This document shows, one piece after another, positions 52,617 through 64,000 of a stretch of DNA of 64,000 bases (its first letter is position 1; each line of letters begins with the position of its first letter). Location: NCBI RefSeq assembly GCF_002234675.1, contig NC_019879.2, positions 16,434,464-16,498,463 on the forward strand. The letters are read 5' to 3'. The translations under genes and the position numbers were made by a program. The notes beneath the pieces are model-generated. The model was not told the DNA's origin and did no database searches. It was given only the letters and a program-made list of their open reading frames with translations. Origin of the DNA: Oryzias latipes. Its lineage: Eukaryota > Chordata > Actinopteri > Beloniformes > Adrianichthyidae.

Positions 52617-54172
52617 TTAAAGACCTACTCCAATAAAATCTTTTTCTTTTTCTTTTAACTTGTTCTGTCCAACAACTGAGCAAACAGATGAGAGCTGAAG
52701 GCCTTTTGTGTTGGACAGGTTTTACTATCAGAAAAAGGGGTTATAATTCTTCGGATAACCAGGGTGTAAATTTGTAGAAACCCCTTTTTGTTTTTTTATA
52801 TTAAGGATTGTTGATGCATGGGCTAACAGGTCTGCTTACACTGTTCTTCGAGCTTTTGCATCATTCATAAGGAGCCGCACGGCAACGAGACGGACTCCGA
52901 TGATGACGGAGAAATTGAGCTCAGCTTTTCATTTTAGATACAAAAGATGAGGACTTTGATGGATTTTTGGATGCTGATTCGATGACTGAAAAAAAAAATC
53001 ACCACCAACTCAGTTTTGCTCCCAGAACCTTTATTAAAACACATGCGCCTTAAAACCCGTTGCGCCTTTTATATGTGTTAAATACAGAAAAAGCACTCAT
53101 AACTTTCAGACGACTTTGGGGCTGGAAAACTTGGACAGTATCTGGCAACACTGCACAGAGAACAAGAGTCCTGGGTATTTCAAAGGGCACTCCAAGACGT
53201 GGACGACCGGCGCTTAAAGAAAGCTCTTCTGTGGTGTGGTCCGCACGAACCTGTTGCTCAATGGCTTTCAAACTAGAAAAAACAGAGTTTGTTGATGTTT
53301 GCATTTTCTGCAGCAGTCAGATTGTCTGTCTATATTTGATCAGCTAATTTCAGCAAAGCCATGCAGATGTTGCCGAAATATGTAATCTTTGTAACTGGCA
53401 CACCACAGAGCGGGTATCTAGGAATACCAGTTGATTTAAAGGGATCAGCCAATGTGCATTTAGATCCCACCCACTTTCACCGATTGACAGACAGACTCAT
53501 TCCACTGAAAAAGCTCATTACGAAATAAATATTTAATTCTGAAAAACAGCAATGTGAAATAAAAACAAAGCTACTTTGGAAAATATTGACTTTGACATCC
53601 GAGTTTCTGTAAAAAGTCATAGAATTATATTAATATTCAACATGATTAAAAATGAATATTTTAAAATGCTGTTTTAAAATAATGAACAGGTTTTAAAGCA
53701 AAATGAAATATATTTAACAAAGTAATGGAGAATTTAAAATCTGTGTGCAGATTTTTAACAATTTTATGATCTTTTTCTATAGCGTATTTTATGAGAGATT
53801 TATTGGTTGATGGTGTTATTGCACAAGGCCATATTTATTTCTTTAATTACAAACAATTTGGGACTCCACAGACATCTGAATAAAAACTGCAGCTGGATAG
53901 CTCCAACAATGGTCATTTTTGTTACAACAGTAATGTTGGGTTGAGGTTGTGAGGGGCTGTGGGCTGGCAGGATGGATAATTGGAAATGAGCACATTTTTA
54001 CTCCTCGCCAACAGTCCCGTCCACAAGAGGCAAATTTCTAATAAATTACTGCCGCTCTACAGAATCTATGTCCTAGAAAATAACTGTATTTTTTATTTTG
54101 GCTCATAAACAGCATAATCATAATTCAAAGACCTTTAAGATAGATCAAAAGATGATCAGAGTGGGACTTTAA
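52617..54172. mobile_element. TTAA-flanked DNA element, probably piggyBac-like
   Basis: TTAA at 52617-52620 followed by agacctactccaa; at the right end gagtgggactttaa with TTAA at 54169-54172. The termini are imperfect inverted repeats and resemble the shorter element at 48539-48854. Around 52870-52990 a short acidic reading (DEDFDGFLDADSMTE) resembles the acidic N-terminus of piggyBac-type transposases, but no catalytic domain follows. Superfamily assignment is inference from TTAA ends. Confidence 0.55.
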
Positions 54173-56370
54173 TGCTGAGTATCAATCAGGGAGGCATTGG
54201 ATCCCACTTGAACCCTCGACCTCCATGTCTCAGGGCAGACACTCTACTACAAGGCCATTGAGGGAATATCAGACAGTCGTCGGTTTGCGTATTGTTTTTC
54301 TGTGTTTAGTGCCAACATTTCTAAAATCACACTGGCATGAAAACACATACAATCGTATATTTGTGCAATAGGGAGGAAGCTTGTGTTGTATTTATAAGTT
54401 TCAGAACTGCAATCTTGTCCAAAATATACTTAGAAATGTTAAACCTTTTCATTTAGTCTGCAGTTTAATATTAATTCCCTAAAAGCTTTTGAGGGAGGTC
54501 AGCAAAATATCAGTTTTGTCCAGAAATAGTTGTTCTCATCTTCTGGAGCTTAATATTTTGAGTGTGGTTATTAACTGATACAGGTGAAGTTGAGCCTTAA
54601 GACTTCAGTCTATTTTTCTATGTTTTCCATTTCCACTAAATTATGAGGATAACATATTTTACTATGATAAAAGTCCTGAAAGGCATTAAGTCTGACAAAG
54701 CAAAAGGAAGAGGTGTGATATCCAACATCTCATTTTTATCTACTTTCACGAATGAATGTTAAAATATCAAACATGTCACACAGGTGAGCTGACCCTGTGT
54801 TTTGTTTGTCCTTACAGTTTTTTTTCTATTTATACAATTTCAGAAAATGGTTCAGATTTACACGTTCACGACCTAAAACAAGGATGCCTGAAAACCAGAA
54901 GTGTTACAGAAATTCAGAGAAATCCGGTTCCTGTATTCAAGAGTTCTAATAGGATAAAAGGAACTTTTTTAAAAACACTTTTAAACAAAAGTGTGAGGAA
55001 TTGTGTTAATTAATTTTAAGGACTAGGTTGATTTCAATTCTGATTAAATGGGATCTGTTTTTCAAACAAATAAGTGATGACAGCAGGTTTTGCCTAACTG
55101 ATATCTTTACAGGAAGTGATGTCAGTTTAAACAAATAAAGGTAATACAGTTCTAAAGTGCAGGACTGTGCCTCAACCACCTGACAACATTGCCCAATCAC
55201 CTGACATGTCTATTCAAACTCAGGTGAATCAACCATCCATGTATTGATTTTTTTCCTCAACCCCACCCATTACCCCATCATTTGTTTTCTTAATCCCTTC
55301 TACCAGTAACTGCATGAAAACACCTTACTCACACAATTCTGTCATTCATTTAGTCATCTTTTTTTCTTACTCCTTTATTTCTTCCTGGTCTTTTTCTAAT
55401 ACTCCATCCCTTATCTTTTTAAAAACACCTACCTCCTGCTCACTCTTTATCATTAAAGTCACCTTGCCCTCTGACCTCTACAATTTTCCCACCATTCTCT
55501 GCTCCTGCCCACTCCAACATTTCATATGATCAAGTGTATTTGACTAATATCTAGTAAAATTAACCTATTACACTTTATATACAGACTGCAGATAACATTA
55601 TACTAAGACAAAATCTGACTTATCTTTAGAAAATGTATCCAAAAAAGGTCATTTTTACCTGTGAAAGTCTCCAACAATACAAATACAAAACAAAGGTAGT
55701 CTTGTTGAACTTACTTATTCAGAATATCTAAATTAGACTTTTAAGAGTCAGTACTTCAACTCATTTAAATAATTAATTTTACAATGGGAAGTTGTTTAAA
55801 AACTTTTCTGATTTTAAACAGGACAAACACATAGGAAGGCCATTGTTTGGGATTGAAAAAACAGCAGTGCACCAAGAAAAATTTATTTAAAAATATTTTT
55901 TAATAATGAACTAAATGCTTCTTTAACTTTGGATTTCTCTTAAAAAATGTCTTTTAAGAGATGAGATGTGCTCCTTTAAAACCTGAGATGACTTAAAATA
56001 TTCTTTTTCTTTTAGTTTCAATTACAAAATAAGCTCGATGTATTTTTTTGTCAGGCTTAAAATAGTGTGTTGAAAAGTCTTATTGTTTGCTCTGCAGTGC
56101 ATGACTGCAAGTGGATTGGAAAAATGCTACGACACTTGTTCTGTTATCTGATAGCATCAGAGATTTTGACAGTGAGAAAACACTGCAAAGTTTTTTTTTT
56201 TAAAGAATTCTGTTGTGAAAGCATTTTTAAAACAACATCAATCTCAAGCTTAATCTAACAGCAGATATGTCATTGTATGTGTGTGTTGTAAGGATGAAAA
56301 ACAACACTTTCACCATATCAGGATTTTCAGGTTTTGATGAAGAGGAGAGGACTGGGTCAGGCTGAGGTGT
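54173..56370 (+). other. Intergenic stretch with no recognised feature
   Basis: AT-rich DNA with short scattered open frames (54756-55013, 55314-55529, 56067-56258) that lack splice-supported extension or any similarity I recognise. A C/T-rich tract runs from about 55340 to 55520. Confidence 0.4.
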
Positions 56371-56376
56371 GGCTTC

Positions 56377-56671
56377 ATATTAAAAGAGCAGCAGGTTCTC
56401 TTCAGGTTTGCAGATTGGCTCACCTGTGCTCAGTAGGTTGACCTTTGTGGAACTGTTTTCCTGTGATGTACTGTAACAGTAAAAATGTAAAGTAGAACAT
56501 GATAATCTGGAAGCTGCAGTTTTGATTTGTGCAGAAATTCCACGGCACCTTTACTTTTGCATTTTAGATTTACTGTAAGTTATTGTGGTAAGTTAACTAA
56601 CATTTTATTTCTTTCAGACCAGGTGACTGTCTGGGTAAACTCTTGAGTGTGTGGGCAACTCTAAAATTAAA
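56377..56671 (+). promoter_or_regulatory. Promoter and 5' leader of His-rich gene A
   Basis: A TATA-like atattaaaag lies at 56377-56386. An acceptor-like tttctttcag at 56608-56617 would start the exon that carries the ATG at 56672, parallel to the structure of gene B. The non-coding first exon end is uncertain. Confidence 0.35.
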
Positions 56672-57430
56672 ATGGAGAGGCAGGGTATGTAATTTTATTT
56701 TGACATTTCTATTTTCCAGTTGTTAAGGCTACACATGGTGTAGTCAGCATTTGCTTTGGAGTACTCATTTGTAATATATTCCAGGAGGGCATTGTGATGG
56801 AGGCTTTGGCCCCGGACCTGGAACCTACCAAGGACAGAGCCATGGCTTTGGTCCCGGACCTGGAGCCTGTCAAGGACAGAGCCATGGCTTTGGCCCCGGA
56901 CCTGGACCCTACCAAGGACAGAGCCATGGCTTTGGCCCCGGACCTGGACCCTACCAAGGACAGAGCCATGGCTTTGGTCCCGGACCTGGAGCCTGTCAAG
57001 GACAGGGCCATGAACATGGACATGGACATGGACATGGACATGGACATGGACATGAACATGGTCACGGTCATGGCCACGGCCATGGACATGGACATGGACA
57101 TGGACACGGACACGGTCATGGTCATGGTCATGGTCATGGTCATGGTCATGGTCATGGACATGGGCACGGGCGTAGGTGCAAGCACAAGCAGGGTCACAAG
57201 CATAAAGGATGCCACAAGAAGGGCAAGGATTGTCACGGGGTGAGAAATTCATGGCAGCCTATTGTAGAGAGTGCATTATTTTTCTAAATGATGCATACGA
57301 GCAAACAACATTTATGCATTATAATCTCTAATTAGCTTGGTTGTTTCTGTGTTGAGAAATGTTAATAACCTGTTTCTCTTGTTTCCACCTATAGTCTTCC
57401 AGTAGTTCCTGCAGCAGTGACTCTGACTAG
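56672..57430 (+). CDS. PRR13-like His/Gly-rich protein A (3 coding exons)
   Basis: Exons 56672-56684, 56785-57239 and 57395-57430 give 504 nt, 167 codons plus stop. The protein begins MERQGGHCDGGF. Five tandem 14-residue units follow, of the type GFGPGPGxxQGQSH (x = TY, AC, PY, PY, AC), each 42 nt. Next comes a long Gly-His dipeptide run from GGACAT-type hexamers (about 57010-57160), a basic stretch RRRCKHKQGHKHKGCHKKGK, and the C-terminus SSSSSCSSDSD. The basic HKHxxKG block plus poly-Ser-DSD ending, and the same 3-exon layout, match human PRR13 (TXR1), whose ending is HKHGK followed by serines and DSD. The function of this family is poorly known; metal binding by the His run is inference. 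Poly(A) signal near 57583. Confidence 0.75.
56803..57010 (+). repeat. Coding minisatellite, 42-nt unit, five copies
   Basis: Units such as ggctttggccccggacctgg recur every 42 nt, in frame, encoding GFGPGPGxxQGQSH. Copies two and five share the gcctgtcaa (ACQ) variant, copies three and four share ccctaccaa (PYQ), so higher-order shuffling of units is likely. Confidence 0.9.
57011..57165 (+). repeat. Coding hexamer microsatellite encoding Gly-His
   Basis: Tandem ggacat / ggtcat / ggccac hexamers encode a Gly-His dipeptide run of roughly 25 units, with two Glu-His exceptions. Codon variants cluster (ggacat block, then ggtcat block), as expected from repeat slippage. Confidence 0.9.
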
Positions 57431-59260
57431 ACTTCTGGAAACCGTCCTTTAAAAGACACGTGTAACAAACAACGAGTCTCTTTCTGGTTTGAGCATCAAG
57501 TTTGACTATCCTGATATATCCTGATTGCTTTTAACTCAATTGCATCTGGCTTTTGCTGTTTTTTCTGGATTTATACTGAGTCATAAAATAAATGTTGAAA
57601 TATAACAAAGACTGGTGCAATGCTGTTTTTATTTTTTTTGAATGACACATGACACTTTAGATTACACTCCCTTCTCTTTGACTACATTGTGGCATTATAA
57701 ACAGGTCTGTTAAGACTTGTGCATGGAACCTAAAAACTTGATCAAACTGTGCCATCTTGCTGTCTAGAAAGACAACTGAAATGCAGAATTTATAGACTGA
57801 AGATTTCTATTGAAAACTGCAATGAGAGGACAGAGGTTAACAGACAGTTTTAATGTTTAGGGTTTGAAACTGTGGCCAATGGAATGTGTCACAACAATGT
57901 AAAATATTCCCAACCATAGACACACAATGTGGGTGTACTTGTTTTTGATGCCTTACTTGGACCTTTCCTGGAACACTGGCCACTTTTATTATAAAAAGCT
58001 GCACAGATGGGTTCAAAGACCATTCTAATCATGAATAAAAAGCAGCTTCTGTACACTGCAAAAAGGGAACATTAATAAAGCAAAAAGCCCCCTTTTTCAA
58101 GGAAATTTGTCTTATTTTGTGTTTTGCAAGAAAAATAATCTTATTGAGAAAGTTTTTAATAGCAAAATATTCTTAGTTTGAAAAAGCATGTCTCAAAGAA
58201 AAGATTTTTCCCTCACAATAAAAATTCTTGGTATGACCATTTTTCTTACTCCATTGGCATTTTTCTGTTTTACTAAAATTTGCCAGTAAGATTAGAATGT
58301 TTGACCTTTTTCTAAGAGACCTGTTTTCTGTTTTTGCAGTGTATTACTGCTCATGTTAAGGACTAATGTGAGAAAAACAATATTAAAGTCAATGTTAAAT
58401 GTGAAGTGATAAGCTTTAAGTTTAGCCACATACATATACTAATCTGCTAATATGTGAGAAGTACAAACTCTTTGTCAATTGTGTGCAAATTGCATCATGC
58501 TTAGTGCAGTTCCTGCATTTCACAATTTCATTTAATGACAAAGTAATACATTTTCCATGCCTGTTTTAATTTGCCCTTAAGATTTGTATTACTCTGTTTG
58601 CTTCTGTTTGATATTGATGAATGAGACAGGTTATAGACATTTGTGCCAAGGTGTTTTTCAGGTACACACCCTGACATTCCGTGTAAGGCACAGTCACATG
58701 ACATCAGTGATTTTAGCTTTAGCCAAAATCTACTCCCATAACATTCGTATACATTATAAACAGTTGTTTTCCCTTTTGTGGAATGAAATGGTACATTTTA
58801 AAATAATCTCAGCAAGACCTCTGATGTCTTCATTTTGCTTTCAATTGATTTCTTAGTCCATGTTGCAGCTTTGCACTTGAGTGTTTATGAATGGTGTTGA
58901 CTTTAAAAACATAAAACTCAGTCAGACAAAGGTCATCAAGGGTGTTAGCTGCTGCATGTAGGAAAACAAGCCTCTTTTATTTTTAACTGACATACTTGTC
59001 TTAATGCTGCAAATGAATAAACTACTAAAGCAGAAAAAAAGGGTGCATCTTTTTTGCAAAACTTATTATTGGATATATTGAAAAAAGGATGGAAAAAGAA
59101 AGAAAAGTGGGTGATTGGTCTGACCAAGTTGTAAAATCGGCATGTGTTTGCAGGTCTGTACAAAAGGCTATTTGTAATCTATATTGAGATGTTAATAATT
59201 AAACATGCTGATGTGTGAGGGTCATAAAGTAATAAATGCGTTGCCCCCTCACAGCTTTCC
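57431..59260 (+). other. Intergenic region between the two His-rich genes
   Basis: Contains the gene A 3' UTR with AATAAA near 57587. Beyond that I see only AT-rich sequence and one 90-codon open frame (58584-58856) without recognisable similarity. Confidence 0.4.
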
Positions 59261-59261
59261 A

Positions 59262-59311
59262 TAAAAAGGGGAAGCTGGTCACAGCTAGCAGAGGATCTGC
59301 CTTTCAACACG
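59262..59311 (+). promoter_or_regulatory. TATA box and non-coding exon 1 of His-rich gene B
   Basis: A TATA-like cataaaaag lies at 59270-59278. About 30 bp downstream a short leader ending ...ttcaacacg at 59311 is followed by a GTAAAC donor, joined to the acceptor tttctttcag at 59471-59480. Confidence 0.5.
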
Positions 59312-59508
59312 GTAAACTTACCTCTATCTATGTTGAACCTTTGCTAAATTTCCATTCTTTTATTGCAAGTTCTTTACACTGATTATTTAGAACTTTATTG
59401 TGTCACTCTTTTGTCAGTTGTTTTATATAAATGATTTCTTTGTTGTTTGATTTTTTTAAGGAAATTATCTTTTCTTTCAGAATCTACAGTTAGTTGTGAG
59501 GTTTCAGA

Positions 59509-60279
59509 ATGTACGGTCACAATCAAGGTAAAAAACCTTTACTAAAATATGGGAGTGAATAGTAATAAAGTTATGATTAAAAAAACATTTTAGATAACTC
59601 ATTCTTCCCTTCTCATTATGCTAAGGAAACCAGTGTCCAGGTGGCTACCCTGCCAACCCTCAGGTGCCTGGGGGCTACCCCAACAATCCTCAGATGTACC
59701 CTCCACCTCAGTCAAACTGCCCTCCCATTCACGGAAACCCTGCATATCCCCCTGCACCTGGTCATGGTCATGGGCAATGCCATGGACATGGTCATGGCCA
59801 CGGACATGATCATGGCCACGGACATGGGCACTCGCATGGCCATGAACAATGCCATGGACACGGACACAAGGACAAGCATAAGAAAAAGGACAAGGACAAG
59901 CACAAGCACAAAAATGGACACAAACATGGCAAGTGTCATAAGAAAGGAAAAGACACCCATGGGGTAAGAATCTTTTTCAAGAGCTTTCGAATTATATTTA
60001 AACGTATCTAAAAAAAATCACAACATGTAAATTTTAAACTCTTGCATGCAAATGAGTTTGATGCAAAATACAACCAAATGTAAAAGAAAGTATTCGATGT
60101 TTTAAATAGATACTGAATATTTTAGGGTACAGCAATGAAAAATAACTTGATATTCCTAGTGTTCCATTGCATTTTTACTACCTTTACGTACAGTGATTTA
60201 TCAGCCAATATTGTGTTTTGGTTTCATCCCTCTCTTATAGTCTTCCAGCAGCTCCTGCAGCAGCAGTGATTCTGACTAG
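59509..60279 (+). CDS. PRR13-like His/Gly-rich protein B (3 coding exons)
   Basis: Coding exons 59509-59527, 59626-59963 and 60241-60279 total 396 nt, 131 codons plus stop. The N-terminal third is proline-rich (MYGHNQGNQCPGGYP, then PGGYPNNPQMYPPP and IHGNPAYPPAP). This resembles human PRR13 (PGPNPYPPN..., HGNPAFPPGGPP) more closely than gene A does. A Gly-His run follows, then a lysine-rich block KDKHKKKDKDKHKHKNGHK, HGKCHKKGKDTHG and SSSSSCSSSDSD. Intron phases match gene A, so the two are a tandem duplicate pair. B looks closer to the ancestral form and A has gained the minisatellite. Cell location and role are unknown; poly(A) signal near 60507. Confidence 0.8.
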
Positions 60280-61277
60280 ATGAACTCTCGGACTGAACAG
60301 AAGAGGACCACTGATGACCAAAAACCCTGGAACCTCTACTGCTCGACATACTCAACATAATGAGCAAAAGTTATCATGTTGATTCTAAATGCTGAAACAA
60401 TCAGTCAGTTTGTAGTTTTCAAGTCATGTAAAAGATAAAATGTTTATTTTTTTAACAACATAGCAGACAGGACCTTTTCTGAAAACTGACATTCTGATGT
60501 AGAACAATAAATATCTTATATGTTGTAGTTTTGAAATTTCCTCCATAACTTTAAAAAAATAATAAAAGTGATTCATCTGTTCTACAAGAAAATAGTCTTT
60601 TCATTTGTTTATTCCGCTTTTCAGTTGCCCAAGTGAAGCTGGCTGACAATGTTTGCTTTCCTCCTCCCTGACTGTGGCACACCCTGCTGGCTTTATTGTT
60701 CTTATCGTCCTTTGATAGCTCGTGCAGTTAAAATATGCTTACAAATCACTATGTACAACATTTTATTATTGCACTGTAAGGGTTTGATATTTGCAGAGAC
60801 TAATAGAAATCAGCTATAAAGATTAAAAAGTATCTTGAAGACAATATTCTGCATCATAAGTTGTTTTAAAATCAAAGCCTGTTGCAAATTAAAATAACAA
60901 CATAACATATTTTTTAAAGATTGGTATATTAATTAAAACACATTCTGTAAATTTCGTGTTTTTATGGTAGTTACAGTCAATTTTTTTAAGAAGTCAAGTT
61001 TTTAAAAATAACATTTTCTTCTTTTTTTGGATCAACGGTCAAATTATTTTAGGACATGGTACTCCCTCATGGGCCTATAGGGGGCAGTGTGCGTAAAACT
61101 CACAATGGACGTACAGATTTTCGGTTCCTCTGTGGTGAGTACGGCCACCCTACGTCATCATGTTCTACCAATCAGCGAAAAATTTTGACGCCTGCAGGAA
61201 GGAGGCGTAAAAACAAAGTAAAGAGAAAAGTACGCTGTGCAAAAGTATTGCTTGCGTCCACGTTTTAATTGTTAAAC
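60280..61277 (+). other. Intergenic region before hibch, including its likely promoter
   Basis: Gene B 3' UTR with AATAAA near 60507, then AT-rich DNA. From about 61050 the composition becomes GC-richer, leading to the hibch start at 61278. A small open frame at 61056-61268 runs into this region and is probably chance. Confidence 0.4.
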
Positions 61278-62709
61278 ATGTTAAAGTCTCTAACGTCTGC
61301 CTGCAGGTATGTGAACGTTTGTACTCTTCTCTGTTCTGTGCTGTTGTCATGTTTCTGAGTACCGGTATGCTAACAGCTGAGCTGTGACTTGTTTACACTG
61401 ACTTTCACCTTAGTTCAGCCATACTGCTGGTAACAGAAACACAGTCAGATCATTTACAAGCATTAATACTTATAAAGGCAGATGGGAAGTTTTCAAAATA
61501 CATCCAAGTCTTACTTAGTTACGCATTAGGTTACCTATCCCATAGCCTAGGAGATATGCACACAGTCATTAGCCTAATTTGTTAAAGGCATTTTGTATAA
61601 CAATAAACAAAGTAGCTGCTTTGAAATTGAATAATTGTCATATTAGTTAGGAAAGCACATGTCTGCCTCTTCTTTTAAGAACGTCCTTTCATTTATGACA
61701 TCAAACAGAGCAATAACAGGTTAGGTGACTTACTATTGCCTCCACTCTCCCTTTGCTGTTTCTCCCAGACTGAGGTCCATTCACAGACTGCAACGAATTC
61801 AGGCACATATGGTGAGAAAACATGACAAAGATATTTGAATGTAGCTACTAGCATGCTCCCTTTGATTCTGAGGATAGGATGTCTTGTGCGTTGAACCTAT
61901 ATCAGTTTAATCTTTGTATCGCAAATTATTTGCCTTTGACAATCTTGACGTTGTTGCCTTAGGACTGATGAAACATTTCTTTGTACATTTTTACTTTTCT
62001 AAAGATGTCAAGTCATGGAGAACCTGAGGTTCTGCTGGACAAAGTGGGCAGGGCTGGTGTGATTACAATGAACAGACCTAAAGTTCTCAATGCACTTAAC
62101 CTGACAATGATCAGGCAAATTTTGCCACAACTCAAGGTACTAAAATATTTACATCCCCTGATTAACTGAACATTTTGAAAGTAAAAAAATTGAACACACT
62201 AATTTCAATGCATTTATCCAAAATGTATGATGAATTTCTCAGTTTTTTTTAAAGGAAACTCAAAATCCTATTTTTACATTCCAGAAATGGGAAAATGATG
62301 CTGAAACGGACATTGTGATCATTAAAGGAGCAGGTGGGAAAGCCTTTTGTGCTGGCGGAGACATTAGAGGTAATCTGCTATGTTGTGGGGTCACTCACTG
62401 GTCTGCTTTTATTCAACTCCATAACTGAAGCAGAGATGCACTTCTTTTTTCCTGTTTTGGTGTTTGATTCTTCTCAGCGGTAACAGAAGCGGGGAAGGTT
62501 GGTGACTCTCTTGCTCAGGACTTTTTTCGGGAGGAATATACTCTAAATAACACCATAGGTGGGCTTCATTTATTTTGAATTTTAAACAACATTAATTTAT
62601 TCTTATCTCAATGCATTTTTTAAAATGTTGAAGTTTTCCTGTTTTTGTATTTAAAGGATCATTCAAGAAGCCATATATTGCTTTTATTGGTGGCATAACA
62701 ATGGGAGGG
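61278..62709 (+). CDS. hibch: 3-hydroxyisobutyryl-CoA hydrolase, first six exons (partial)
   Basis: HIBCH hydrolyses 3-hydroxyisobutyryl-CoA in mitochondrial valine breakdown. Exons 61278-61306, 61769-61811, 62005-62136, 62285-62369, 62478-62558 and 62657-62709 give 423 nt (141 codons) in frame; the rest lies beyond the window. The N-terminus [20 protein letters not shown] is basic and hydroxylated, fitting a mitochondrial targeting peptide. The crotonase-fold body follows: [19 protein letters not shown], then [34 protein letters not shown] and FIGGITMGG, each close to human HIBCH. The Gly-Gly-Asp loop of the oxyanion hole is intact. A downstream in-frame ATG at 62005 could start a form without the targeting peptide. 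The intron after 62709 holds a LINE fragment. Confidence 0.92.
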
Positions 62710-63590
62710 GTAAGTATGTTTAAAAAAATAGCTCTTTGTCATCATACTGCCTCTTTATATTGTAATATTAAAAAAAAAGTTTGAAGAAATGTTATGTTAA
62801 GTTTAGACCAGTAGGTGTCAGTAGATATCTTTGCGTTGCTGCTGTCAGAAGAAGTGTTTTGTGATTGGTTACAGTGAGAGGTGACAAAGCATTGTTGCTG
62901 GCCCTGGTTTTTCCCTTCACATATGATTGGAATTTGAATAAGCACCTTTTACCCCACAAGCAGCAAGATTAAAAACAGTTAAGCCAGGGATAGAGGGTTA
63001 CTTTAATATCAAATCTGAATGTGATAAAAGAGCTGTACAACTTTTTTTTTTTCAAATCTTGTCAAAAGTGAGGAATTGCAATCCACAGACAAAAAAAAAG
63101 TCAGACTGGTGCCAAAGTGACTTAGGCATGATTAAGGTTTTGCTGTTTGGTACAAAAAATTTAATTTTTAAAATATTTTCGCACAAGCACTGCATTCCTA
63201 ACCAATTTACAGCTTGACCTCTAAATGACATCTGACTGTCTGATAGCATTTATTTATTTATTTATACATTTTGTGGGGCTGAGGCAGAGAAAGTTCAGAG
63301 GGCCAGTATGTCCTTTGCAACCTGAGCTGCTGCTTTACACTGGGGGGCATTTGTGGAATCTTCTTGGTCATTTCTCATTATTCCTCTCTCCTTGCATGGG
63401 ATGTTAATCTGCATACACTCTGACCCAAACGATCTTAATGTGAAATATGATTGTTTCTACTGTGAGGATATCCTTTGGGGTTAAGAATTTTGCAAATATT
63501 ATTTAACGGTTATCCTCAGGGGTAGTGGGAGGTGTGGGCTTTTAACTATTAAGGATTTAGAAATACATCATGAATTTATTCATCAATATA
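62710..63590 (+). other. hibch intron, unannotated part
   Basis: No further hibch exon was found before the LINE fragment. The stretch is AT-rich with short open frames and no recognisable motif. Confidence 0.4.
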
Positions 63591-63599
63591 ATAGGATTT

Positions 63600-64000
63600 T
63601 GTGTTAGTCCAGAATTAGATGTCAGAAACAACTTAAAGGTAAAATAGCTAAATAAAAAGCTAATTATACCCACTACAATGAAACCAATATTAACTAAAAT
63701 TTTTGTTATCGGTCCTAAAGCTAAAAGAGAGAAACAGTTTCTGAAGCTAAAAGAACTTTCGTTAAGGCATTCAGAAACAGTCAGGAACATGGGCATTATT
63801 TTTGACTCTAAGGTAACTTTTATCCCACGTATAAAACATGTGGTTAAAACTGGTTTTTATAATCTAAGAAATCTAGCTAGGGTTCGCCCACTACTCCGTC
63901 TTGATAATATGGAGATGCTAACGCATGCTTTTATCATGAGTAAAATTGATTATTGTAACGCCCTGCTTACTGGTCTTCCAAAAACTAACATTAAGAACCT
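63600..64000 (+). mobile_element. L2/CR1-type LINE fragment (C-terminal reverse transcriptase), runs off the window
   Basis: Forward reading from about 63690 gives segments typical of the C-terminal part of fish L2-like LINE reverse transcriptase: MGIIFDSKVTFIPRIKHVV, FYNLRNLARVRPLLRLDNME, HAFIMSKIDYCNALLTGLPK. The frame is open from the left of 63789 to the window end. The 5' limit near 63600 is uncertain. It lies in an intron of hibch in the same orientation. Confidence 0.8.

Noticed and set aside
56695-57252. Long open frames of 149-185 codons on both strands over the His-rich gene
   Set aside because: They are other-frame readings of the 42-nt and hexamer coding repeats; the spliced plus-strand model with PRR13-like ending explains the sequence.

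Overview
The window is nuclear DNA of a ray-finned fish, most likely an acanthomorph teleost. Genes are split into many short exons with GT-AG introns, the background is AT-rich, and the introns carry teleost-type Tc1/mariner, hAT and TTAA-flanked DNA elements, tRNA-derived SINEs and an L2-type LINE. The TTAA-flanked repeat resembles one I associate with medaka-like fishes (weak inference).

Layout. usp37 (3' half, +) occupies 169-4729. ybey (-) occupies 6334-8942 with a Tc1 relic in its last intron. ybey and mcm3ap (+, 9821-23911) are head to head across a roughly 550-880 bp spacer. Two tandem, same-strand lanosterol synthase genes follow: lss-a at 25883-33648 and lss-b at 36528-51108. A repeat-rich gap leads to two tandem His/Gly-rich genes of the PRR13 type (56672-57430 and 59509-60279), then the 5' part of hibch (61278 to the window edge). 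The YBEY-MCM3AP-LSS order matches human 21q22.3, which supports all three assignments.

The most interesting object is the lss pair. I could assemble both copies as 22 exons with identical exon lengths, each 2211 nt (736 codons plus stop). They keep the catalytic D-C-T-A-E motif and the QW repeats. lss-b keeps the vertebrate consensus active site. lss-a carries replacements at or next to known cyclase specificity positions (human numbering): I338V, G380S/T381L/N382V, G450D, F696T/N697C, and R347C. These sit as short islands of divergence inside tracts where the copies are almost identical even in introns. That is a gene-conversion mosaic in which active-site differences have survived. This suggests a second vertebrate oxidosqualene cyclase with a possibly altered product.

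Roles: USP37 is a cell-cycle deubiquitinase. YBEY is a mitochondrial rRNA-processing endonuclease. MCM3AP/GANP is the mRNA-export scaffold of TREX-2. LSS closes 2,3-oxidosqualene to lanosterol. HIBCH is a valine-catabolism thioesterase. The PRR13-like proteins have no firmly known role. All gene models were assembled by eye from splice signals and remembered human orthologues; frame sums close for every complete gene.
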